A DNA stretch of 5,696 nucleotides from Candidatus Wolfebacteria bacterium GWA1_42_9 (GCA_001793775.1 MGIN01000010.1:24467-30162), one strand, 5' to 3'; numbered from the stretch's first letter, positions 1-5,311 are shown. The notes: generated by a model from the letters alone, not told the origin. Numbers and translations: made by a program.

Positions 1-1926
1 ATGCTCAATCGTATTTTCTTCTTCATTAAAGACAAAATATTCGGCTTTTTCTCCTGGTCTTTGGTTTTAATAATGCTTCTCGGCTCATCTCTTTTAATGC
101 TTTCAACTTCCCTGCAGGAGTCGGCCATCATGGATGAGCTGGCTCACATCCCCGCCGGATACAGCTATTCCCGCTTTCTTGACTACCGCCTCAACCCGGA
201 ACATCCTCCTTTAATCAAAGCCCTGGCGGCAATTCCCCTGCTATTTAAAGACCTTAATTTTCCCCTGGAAAATAAAATTTGGAAAGAAGAAGTTAACGGT
301 CAGTGGGGCGCGGGCAATCAGTTTATTTATTGGAACAACGGTCAGAGAGCCGATGAAATAATTTTTTGGTCAAGAATCTTTCCCATCATCCTGACCCTGA
401 TTCTTATAATTTTTGTCTATTGGTGGTCCAAAGAACTTTTGGGAAGGTGGTGGGCGCTGATACCGACTTTTTTGGTGGCTTTTTCTCCCCATTTTCTGGC
501 TCACGGGCATTACCTGACAACCGATGTGGGAGCGGCTCTCGGTTTTTTCATCGGCCTTTATTTTTTTGTTAAGCAGCTGACAAATCCCTCCAAGAAAAAT
601 ACGATTTGGGCGGGAATCTTTTTCGGACTGGCCCAGTTAATGAAATTCTCACTCGTCCTTTTGATTCCCATTTACATCCTGCTTTTGGTTATCTGGTGGC
701 TGATTTCTTCCAAAGAAAGAGGTTTTTCTTTCCTTTCCAGAAATTCTCTTCTTCTCTTTTGGGACTTTTTGAAATCCTTCCTGATAATTCTGGCAATCGG
801 CTATCTTATCGTCTGGCTGGCTTATTTTATTTTTACCATCAACTATCCCATTGAAAAACAAAAATTGGACACTGAATCCACTTTAAATTCTTTTGCCGGA
901 GGACCCGACCCGGAAGGGAACAGTTGTCGTCTTTCTTCCTTATCTCCAAGATGTCTGGCTAATTTGGATATTTGGATGGCGGGCGTGCCGATACTAAGAG
1001 GTCTGGGGCATTATTTTCTGGGAGTGTTGATGGTTATGCAAAGATCGGCCGGAGGCAATACCGCTTATTTTCTGGGTGAAGTCAGCGGCGGGGGCTGGTG
1101 GAATTACTTTCCCGCTGTTTTTCTTCTAAAAGAAAGCCTACCGGCATTAATCCTTGTTTTTGTCGGTTTTTTAGCCGGACTGGGAAGAATTTTTATCAGA
1201 AAATACCGCCAGTCGTCTTCTTTGAAAAACTATCTGACTCTTAATTTTGCCGAATTTTCCATGCTGGCGATGGTTATTTTCTACTGGCTTTACAGCGTTA
1301 AAAGTCCTTTAAACATCGGTTTTCGTCACATCCTGCCGACCATTCCTTTTATTTATATCTTGACAACCGGTTCTTTTAAAAAATGGCTGGATAGCCGGCT
1401 GGGAAGGGAGATTGGCTGGTCCGTAACCGTTAGAAAAATTACATCTAAACATTTGAAAGTGCTATTTCTCTTGTTGATGCTCATCTGGGTTTTTATAGAA
1501 ACCATGTCGGCTTCTCCCTACTTTCTTTCCTACTTTAACGAAATCGGTGGCGGAGTCAGATACGGCTACCGTTCTGTAACCGACTCCAACTACGACTGGG
1601 GACAGGATTTAATCCGCCTGAAAAAATGGGTGGAACAAAACCTGCCTGCCGGCAGGCAGGTAGAAAAAATCGCCGTCGATTATTTTGGCGGCGGTGACAT
1701 TAAATATTATCTTGGAGAAAAAGCGGAAGGCTGGCGGTCGTCTCGGGGAAACCCAGCCGACAGCAATATCGACTGGCTAGCAGTTTCTGTAAACACTCTC
1801 CAATCAGCCACCGCCCGAACCAAAAACTTTGAAAGAAAACCGGAAGACGAATACAGCTGGCTAAGCAGTTATGACCAGCCCTATGCCAGAGTGGGAACGT
1901 CTATCTTCATCTACCGGCTGCGATAG
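1..1926 (+). CDS. GT39/PMT-like multi-pass membrane glycosyltransferase
   Basis: This 641-residue protein resembles the glycosyltransferase family 39 / PMT_2 group. These are membrane enzymes that move a sugar from a polyprenyl-phosphate carrier to protein or envelope glycan on the outer face of the membrane. The sequence shows a first membrane helix (about 17-36), then the family's acidic loop motif 'MDELAHIPAGYSY' (44-56, D45/E46 the likely catalytic acid region) and 'RLNPEHPPLIK' (63-73). Hydrophobic helices follow at about 124-142, 150-165, 175-191, 202-233, 257-281, 372-398, 417-431, 443-456 and 485-500. Typical late motifs are 'NIGFRHILP' (438-446) and 'SNYDWGQDL' (529-537), followed by a soluble C-terminal domain. 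Residues 548-554 (LPAGRQV) come from a palindromic repeat. The ATG is the first base of the window, so the ribosome site and an earlier start cannot be judged. Acceptor and sugar are unknown. The family call is solid; the exact substrate is not. Confidence 0.85.
   Translation: MLNRIFFFIKDKIFGFFSWSLVLIMLLGSSLLMLSTSLQESAIMDELAHIPAGYSYSRFLDYRLNPEHPPLIKALAAIPLLFKDLNFPLENKIWKEEVNGQWGAGNQFIYWNNGQRADEIIFWSRIFPIILTLILIIFVYWWSKELLGRWWALIPTFLVAFSPHFLAHGHYLTTDVGAALGFFIGLYFFVKQLTNPSKKNTIWAGIFFGLAQLMKFSLVLLIPIYILLLVIWWLISSKERGFSFLSRNSLLLFWDFLKSFLIILAIGYLIVWLAYFIFTINYPIEKQKLDTESTLNSFAGGPDPEGNSCRLSSLSPRCLANLDIWMAGVPILRGLGHYFLGVLMVMQRSAGGNTAYFLGEVSGGGWWNYFPAVFLLKESLPALILVFVGFLAGLGRIFIRKYRQSSSLKNYLTLNFAEFSMLAMVIFYWLYSVKSPLNIGFRHILPTIPFIYILTTGSFKKWLDSRLGREIGWSVTVRKITSKHLKVLFLLLMLIWVFIETMSASPYFLSYFNEIGGGVRYGYRSVTDSNYDWGQDLIRLKKWVEQNLPAGRQVEKIAVDYFGGGDIKYYLGEKAEGWRSSRGNPADSNIDWLAVSVNTLQSATARTKNFERKPEDEYSWLSSYDQPYARVGTSIFIYRLR
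1640..1661. repeat. Perfect 22-base palindrome read in frame as LPAGRQV
   Basis: The two 11-base arms ACCTGCCTGCC and GGCAGGCAGGT meet with no loop and are exact reverse complements. The element lies inside the glycosyltransferase gene and contributes residues 548-554, between 'VEQN' and 'EKIAVDYFGG'. It is much richer in GC than the flanking codons. I recognise the CTGCCTGCCGGCAGGCAG core as a dispersed repeat common in Patescibacteria genomes (recall, not searched). A 12-base match to one arm recurs in the gap after the gene. Confidence 0.85.
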
Positions 1927-2053
1927 ATGAAAAATTTCTAATTTCCCGTGTCTACCGGCAGGCAGGCAATTACCAATTTCCAATGAAATGACGAAAATTC
2001 TCGATTAAGCATTTCTAAATTTCACTAAGTATCAGAAATTAGATATTTGACAT
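1927..2053. other. AT-rich convergent intergenic gap with degenerate repeats
   Basis: No gene is visible in these 127 bases. They contain a half copy of the gene-internal palindrome (CCGGCAGGCAGG, 1955-1966, identical to 1649-1660). They also contain several related AT-rich words: TTTCTAATTTCC at 1935-1946, ATTACCAATTTCC at about 1969-1981, and ATTTCTAAATTTC at 2011-2023. TCTAATTTC (1937-1945) is inverted as GAAATTAGA (2035-2043). Such 'aattaccaatttc' strings are familiar between Patescibacteria genes. No promoter is expected here, because both flanking genes point inward. Confidence 0.5.
1954..1968. repeat. Half copy of the CCTGCC/GGCAGG palindromic repeat
   Basis: Bases 1955-1966 (CCGGCAGGCAGG) are identical to 1649-1660, the right arm of the 22-base palindrome inside the preceding gene. 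The left arm is missing here. This gives two members of one repeat family within about 310 bases, one coding and one intergenic. Confidence 0.65.
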
Positions 2054-2089
2054 TAAAGAAAAATGAGCTGCGCAGCTCATTTTTCTTTA
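2054..2089. terminator. Bidirectional Rho-independent terminator (36-base perfect palindrome)
   Basis: Bases 2054-2089 form a perfect palindrome centred between 2071 and 2072. A GC-rich core, GAGCTGCGCAGCTC (2065-2078), is flanked by an A-rich arm (2055-2063) and a T-rich arm (2080-2088). On either strand an RNA hairpin is followed by a U-rich run, so it can end both the glycosyltransferase transcript and the ftsQ transcript, which converge here. The ftsQ stop codon (2079-2077) lies inside the stem. Confidence 0.85.
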
Positions 2090-2883
2090 TAGTACACCCT
2101 GTTCTCCACCGTCAGGTCTATATATTCTATTTTTGAAAGCTTGTCTTTTATCTGGCTAATTGCCTCAGAAGCAAAAAATGGAGAGTGCCTCAAACTAAAA
2201 TATATTTTGGGAAAATTATCGGAAACGGTAGTCATTTCAGCCAATGTTAGATCTCTTAATTCCAAAGTTCTCGCGGATATTTCTGTTTTTTCCAAGAAAT
2301 CAAATATCAGGACGATGTTTCTGACATATTCTTTATCGGCGACAATGCTTTTCCCCTCGGCAATTTCAATTCCGGAATAATCTACAATTTTGGGGATCAG
2401 CTCCCCTTCGGTGGCGGGACCCTCTATAAAGACAACTCCTTCTTTATCAAACCACCAACAAGCAACGCTCTCCTGGCACCAAAGAGCAAACTTCTCTCTC
2501 TCGACAAGAGAAATGCTTACCTTTTTCTTAAAATAGTCGATTTTCAGATTGATAGTTTCCATCGGCGGGTTATCATTCTCTATTTTCTGGAGAATTTCTT
2601 CTCTTTTTAAGGTCAAAAAAATTGAACTGTCTTTGACAAATATCCAATTAAGCGGCCAGGAAAGTTCGCCCAGTTCTTTATTAATTATTTCCAAAATAGA
2701 TTCGTTTTCCACCAGTTGATTTCCTTGAATTTCAATGTCTTTAATTTGGAAAACGGCTGTTTTGCAAATCAGAAATATGCCCACAATAACCAAAACTAAA
2801 AAAATTCCTGTGAAAAACAGGCGGAATTTTCTCTTTTTTCTGGTTCTTTCCTCGTCTTTTTGGGTTTGGTAGTAATCAAGCAT
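2077..2883 (-). CDS. ftsQ: FtsQ/DivIB-like cell-division protein
   Basis: This 268-residue bitopic membrane protein matches the FtsQ/DivIB pattern. FtsQ bridges early cytoplasmic division proteins and the FtsB/FtsL/FtsW/FtsI septal wall machinery. Visible parts are a short basic cytoplasmic tail (1-21, RTRKKRKFR), one membrane helix (about 22-43), and a POTRA-like segment starting 'FQIKDIEIQGNQLV' (45-58). A beta domain follows with 'VSISLVEREKFALW' (122-135) and 'CWWFDKEGVVF' (142-152), the usual position of the conserved Glu-Arg and Asp-x-x-Gly pattern. The C-terminal strand is 'YIDLTVENRVYYK' (254-266). Length is normal for the family. The ATG is about 12 bases from the predicted start of transcription and has no convincing Shine-Dalgarno site. 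No murB, ddl, ftsA or ftsZ is next to it, so it sits outside the usual division cluster. The product could be called POTRA-domain FtsQ-type protein if the identity is doubted. Confidence 0.8.
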   Translation of the reverse strand: MLDYYQTQKDEERTRKKRKFRLFFTGIFLVLVIVGIFLICKTAVFQIKDIEIQGNQLVENESILEIINKELGELSWPLNWIFVKDSSIFLTLKREEILQKIENDNPPMETINLKIDYFKKKVSISLVEREKFALWCQESVACWWFDKEGVVFIEGPATEGELIPKIVDYSGIEIAEGKSIVADKEYVRNIVLIFDFLEKTEISARTLELRDLTLAEMTTVSDNFPKIYFSLRHSPFFASEAISQIKDKLSKIEYIDLTVENRVYYKEK

Positions 2884-2886
2884 AAT

Positions 2887-2916
2887 TTAAACCACTTCCG
2901 CATTATAGCAACTTTC
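2887..2916 (-). pseudogene. Relic of the 3' end of a cysteine-rich family gene (tail 3)
   Basis: On the - strand these 30 bases read ESCYNAEVV followed by TAA. That matches the last nine residues of the 605-residue protein (EQCYNAEVV, 597-605) at 8 of 9, and the stop codon is the same. Base identity is 22 of 30, with nearly all differences at third codon positions. The match ends where the dispersed repeat at 2918-2939 begins, so the rest of the gene is gone. It lies immediately in front of ftsQ and overlaps its likely promoter. The match is short, but together with the neighbouring tail and the shared stop it is unlikely to be chance. Confidence 0.6.
2902..2910 (-). promoter_or_regulatory. 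Extended -10 promoter element for ftsQ
   Basis: On the - strand this reads TGCTATAAT: a perfect TATAAT with the TGn extension that can replace a -35 box. No -35 match is visible at spacings of 16-18. Transcription would start near 2895, about 12 bases before the ftsQ ATG, giving a very short leader. The same bases encode the C-Y-N of the relic tail. The position is good; activity is inferred. Confidence 0.5.
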
Positions 2917-2917
2917 G

Positions 2918-2939
2918 CCCTTCGACAGGCTCAGGATGA
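2918..2939. repeat. Dispersed repeat CCTTCGACAGGCTCAGGATGA
   Basis: I recognise the CTTCGACAGGCTCAGG core as a short repeat found in very many copies in Patescibacteria and some other environmental genomes, often giving 'LRQAQDE' in spurious translations (recall, not searched). It separates the two tail relics, and the homology of the 2887-2916 relic stops at its edge. Only one arm of a possible inverted pair is present. Confidence 0.6.
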
Positions 2940-2947
2940 AAATTGCC

Positions 2948-3019
2948 CTACGCAACTTCACTATTGTAGCAATTTTCACAATAGACAATCTCTGGCCTCT
3001 CCGGAGCATAGGATGTCTT
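2948..3019 (-). pseudogene. Relic of the 3' end of a cysteine-rich family gene (tail 2)
   Basis: On the - strand this reads K, TSYAPERPEIVYCENC, YNSEVA and a TAG stop. Over 22 codons (3016-2951) it matches the end of the 605-residue protein (3137-3072) at 19 of 22 residues but only about 45 of 66 bases. Most differences are silent, and one Ser uses TCC here against AGT there. That pattern means it diverged while still coding, so it derives from another family member and not from a recent local copy. Its open frame runs upstream through a palindrome to a stop at 3076-3074, with no proper start. It is offset by 121 bases from the intact tail, so it is out of frame with it. A very short expressed peptide is possible but unsupported. 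Confidence 0.75.
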
Positions 3020-3020
3020 A

Positions 3021-3053
3021 TCCCAGTAGTAGAACCTCCGGTTCACTACGGGA
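3021..3053. repeat. Palindromic hairpin element joined to tail 2
   Basis: GAACC (3032-3036) pairs with GGTTC (3040-3044) around a three-base loop. GTAG (3026-3029) pairs with CTAC (3046-3049), and TCCC (3021-3024) with GGGA (3050-3053), with one bulged base and a small internal loop. In the frame of tail 2 it reads about 'VVNRRFYYWDK', joined directly to the conserved TSYAPERPE. This resembles another dispersed Patescibacteria element that can be read through in frame. Confidence 0.6.
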
Positions 3054-3068
3054 CTGCGACTCTGTTGG

Positions 3069-4886
3069 TTATACTACCTCTGCATTGTAGCACTGTTCAC
3101 AATATACTATCTCGGGACGTTCTGGTGCATAACTCGTCTGGAATTCATTGGGACAGGGATTGTCTCCGTGTTGATGTTGGATGGTGTTGGTATATTTCTT
3201 ATTCTCTGATGTCTTCCCCTGACATTGGCACTGTCTATGCCAGAGTTTGAGAGGATTCCTCTGTTTCAGTCTCTGGTAATGACGGCAGTTAGGGCAGAGT
3301 CTGGGTAAGGGAAGATTCATAGTCCGATAGAATTGGAGTTCAGGTTCAATAATCTTGAAGGCCTCAGTACACCCCGACGCATCTTGGTCGGGGCTCCGAC
3401 CTCGTCCCTTCCAGCGAGCGTCGGAGTTATTTTTGCATTCTATGACTTTCCCGAGGATATCATCTTTGACATCCTTGATATGGTCAGGAAGGTCTTCTGA
3501 TCTGATATCTATGGTGTAGTTCCTAGGTTCAGGGTCTTTCCATCTGTATCCCTGTTTGAGGGCCTCTTCCTTGGTCAGGGGGAAGTATTCCTGGGCGATG
3601 GTCTCATTGTATGAGAAGGGAGAGAGTTCCGGAGGGAAGAATTCTCCATACTTATAGACTCTGCCTTTGCTGTCTACGTATGGCATCTCATTCATGTGCT
3701 TGATTATTCTAGGTACCAATTCCTCATATTCTTCCTTGGTGTACTGCTTGTTGAGGATGCAGTATTGTTTGTTTCTAAGACCGACGCAGGCGAAAAGATG
3801 GGAGGAGGAAGGACAGAGTATGGAATAAGTTATATCAGTAGAGTTTGGCCAACAAGTAGATGAAAACCTTATTCTGGAAGAATTGTAGCCACAAATTAAA
3901 CTGTCATAGATTAGCTCACTATTCCCACCAAAAAGAAAATAATCGTAGGAGTCTTTTCCTCCAGCGACGTCTATATTCTGGCAATGTCTTAGGTTCTCTC
4001 CCTCATAAATCCAAAAGGAATTCTTGACACTTTTTGAATTATTAATCAGATCACCACTAACATCAACATTGTGTCTTCCGTTCATGTATTTTACTGGAAA
4101 ATTTTGATGATAGTCCGTTACTTCTTCAACAACATCAATAAGATTTTTATATGACCCAAGATTAAATCTTTCTAATTTAGCAGAATATTCTTCCTTCGAG
4201 TAGGGTTGATTAAAAATACAGTACGATTTATTATGTAATCCAACACACCCAAAACAATTACTTACTCCCACGCAATCTCGACAAAACCAAATATACTGAG
4301 ATTCCTCACACTGTTGAGAAAAAAATGATTTAAAACATTTAGTATTCTGAAAACTAAAATAAGAAATTTCACATTTTCCTACGTGTTCACTATCGAAACA
4401 ATGACTTGATTCTACCAAGTCACTGGAATAGGCAGAGTTTTCCACTTGTGCAGCACTAAAGACTAGATAACATTCCTTAAGGTTCGCTGCATTATTTGAA
4501 TAATTACTTCTAACAATGTCTTTGACATTCCGACTGGGCCAAGGAACCCTGCTCATTAACTCCTTTAGTTGAACGAAAAACGATCTACTCCAATCATATT
4601 TTCCCCCATATTCCAATGCTTCCAATTTATCTGACCACCAACTATTTCGATCCCACACTTTAATAGGTACTTCCTGCGAATACATTGAAAAAATTAAGTT
4701 GCCAGTAAGGTCATCTCTTCTTTTATAAAGGACACGATGATTTCTATATAAAAACCTCCTTACCATCCGGCACTCCGGACACCAAGTGGGAGGCGGAACA
4801 TCTATTTTTTTATAAAAATCAAAATCTTCACTCTCGATAGTGAAGTTTTGTTTACAGTTTTGGCAACTTCGCGACTCCTCGCTCAT
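3069..4886 (-). CDS. Cysteine-rich zinc-ribbon/solenoid protein of unknown function
   Basis: This 605-residue soluble protein has 29 cysteines and no signal peptide or membrane helix. I recognise it as a member of a large Patescibacteria family of unknown function, sometimes mislabelled as CaiB/BaiF. Ribbon 1 uses C8/C11 and C36/C39 around 'FTIESEDFDFYKKIDVPPP'. A second ribbon position (about 56-86) has D58, T61, D79 and S82 where I expect cysteines. Solenoid 1 (about 128-223) has cysteines 12 apart (172/184, 193/205, 202/214, 211/223) and ends CFGCVGLHNKSYC. Solenoid 2 (about 280-376) ends LFACVGLRNKQYC. The C-terminal ribbons use C484, C506, C531/C534, C553/C555, C578 and C596/C599. 'FKIIEPELQFYRTMNLPLP' repeats the ribbon 1 pattern. 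Residues 488-505 come from a palindromic insert. The 5' part is AT-rich and the 3' part GC-richer. Start: the first ATG, just before the first CxxC, with no clear ribosome site. Metal binding is inferred; the biological role is not known. Confidence 0.85.
   Translation of the reverse strand: MSEESRSCQNCKQNFTIESEDFDFYKKIDVPPPTWCPECRMVRRFLYRNHRVLYKRRDDLTGNLIFSMYSQEVPIKVWDRNSWWSDKLEALEYGGKYDWSRSFFVQLKELMSRVPWPSRNVKDIVRSNYSNNAANLKECYLVFSAAQVENSAYSSDLVESSHCFDSEHVGKCEISYFSFQNTKCFKSFFSQQCEESQYIWFCRDCVGVSNCFGCVGLHNKSYCIFNQPYSKEEYSAKLERFNLGSYKNLIDVVEEVTDYHQNFPVKYMNGRHNVDVSGDLINNSKSVKNSFWIYEGENLRHCQNIDVAGGKDSYDYFLFGGNSELIYDSLICGYNSSRIRFSSTCWPNSTDITYSILCPSSSHLFACVGLRNKQYCILNKQYTKEEYEELVPRIIKHMNEMPYVDSKGRVYKYGEFFPPELSPFSYNETIAQEYFPLTKEEALKQGYRWKDPEPRNYTIDIRSEDLPDHIKDVKDDILGKVIECKNNSDARWKGRGRSPDQDASGCTEAFKIIEPELQFYRTMNLPLPRLCPNCRHYQRLKQRNPLKLWHRQCQCQGKTSENKKYTNTIQHQHGDNPCPNEFQTSYAPERPEIVYCEQCYNAEVV
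3372..3426. repeat. Double-hairpin palindromic element inserted in frame in the cysteine-rich gene
   Basis: CCCCGAC (3372-3378) pairs with GTCGGGG (3387-3393) around an 8-base loop. Immediately after, CTCCGAC plus CTCG (3394-3404) pairs with CGAG and GTCGGAG (3415-3426), with one bulged C. GC content is far above the flanking codons (41 of 60 in 3361-3420). On the - strand it encodes residues 488-505 (S, DARWKGRGRSPDQDASG), between C484 and C506 of the C-terminal ribbon. A 54-base length keeps the reading frame. It resembles a dispersed Patescibacteria element (recall). Confidence 0.75.
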
Positions 4887-4959
4887 AGCTATTCAAAAAA
4901 CCACAACTCGGGGATTTTTCTTTCCTGATCCCCTACACCCTAAACCCTTTCTCTATCTG

Positions 4960-5265
4960 TCACTCCACCATCTGAACCATCCACTCTTTGTAGGGGCGGT
5001 TGATTCTCCTGACATCCACCGCTCCGATGAAAGGCACCGAATAGGAATGGTTGGCAGCAATCATATCTTCAATATCCTGGAGTTTGGACTCGCTGGTCTT
5101 AACCAGCAATTCATATTCGTTCTCGCACCGAATTGCCCCTTCCCACCGGTAACAGGAGCTGACCGGCCACATATCCACGCAAGCCGCCAGATGCTTTTCC
5201 ACCAAGAGAGAACTGATTTTTTTGGCTTCCTCCTCGTCCCGACAAGTGGTGTAGATAAGAACCAT
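4960..5265 (-). CDS. cutA: CutA-type divalent-cation tolerance protein
   Basis: This 101-residue protein has the full CutA1 pattern. CutA is a small, very stable trimer with a ferredoxin-like fold, linked genetically to copper and other divalent metal tolerance; its biochemical role is unsettled. Visible motifs are 'YTTCRDEEEAKKIS' (5-18), 'LVEKHLAACVDMWP' (21-34), 'CYRWEGAI' (38-45), 'ENEYELLVKT' (48-57), 'HSYSVPFIGAVDV' (73-85; the family usually has HPYEVP) and 'NRPYKEW' (89-95). Length is normal, so the gene is complete. The ATG starts directly before the first beta strand. No Shine-Dalgarno site is visible. A TACAAT hexamer on the - strand (5280-5275) ends ten bases before the ATG, which would give a nearly leaderless message, but no -35 box is seen. 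It lies 73 bases upstream of the cysteine-rich gene on the same strand, and 108 bases after the preceding gene. Confidence 0.92.
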   Translation of the reverse strand: MVLIYTTCRDEEEAKKISSLLVEKHLAACVDMWPVSSCYRWEGAIRCENEYELLVKTSESKLQDIEDMIAANHSYSVPFIGAVDVRRINRPYKEWMVQMVE

Positions 5266-5311
5266 ATTTTTTACATTGTAATACTGGGCGACCTTTGTAT
5301 CTCTCTACAAG

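Noticed and set aside
1927..2053. tRNA or small RNA gene in the convergent gap
   Set aside because: No cloverleaf, T-loop motif or GC-rich stem is present, only AT-rich degenerate repeats and a half palindrome.
3044..3100. Possible programmed +1 frameshift joining the intact tail to tail 2, giving a longer protein with two terminal ribbons
   Set aside because: The second frame meets a TAG at 3076-3074, leaving only a few bases for a shift just before the TAA. No slippery run or stimulatory structure is placed correctly. The intact end EVV-stop matches the third tail exactly, which supports it as the natural C-terminus.
2884..3137. CRISPR-like or tandem-repeat array suggested by the repeated ATTGTAGCA...TTCACAATA words
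   Set aside because: The repeats are unevenly spaced, differ mainly at third codon positions and translate to the same protein tail, so they are homologous coding relics and not repeat-spacer units.
2860..3250. Two + strand open frames (up to 104 codons) over the relic region
   Set aside because: Both lie opposite the cysteine-rich tail and its relics. The apparent 'LRQAQDE' peptide comes from the dispersed repeat, and neither frame has a plausible start signal.
4895..4933. Possible terminator after cutA: GGGGAT (4910-4915) with ATCCCC (4928-4933), and a T run on the - strand at 4900-4895
   Set aside because: The stem is only six pairs with a 12-base loop, and the T run starts about nine bases after the stem, too far for a standard intrinsic terminator.
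5275..5303. Possible sigma-70 promoter for cutA (TACAAT at 5280-5275, GAGATA as -35 at 5303-5298)
   Set aside because: The -35 matches only three of six bases and there is no TGn extension. In such AT-rich sequence a TACAAT is weak evidence, so it is mentioned in the cutA entry only.
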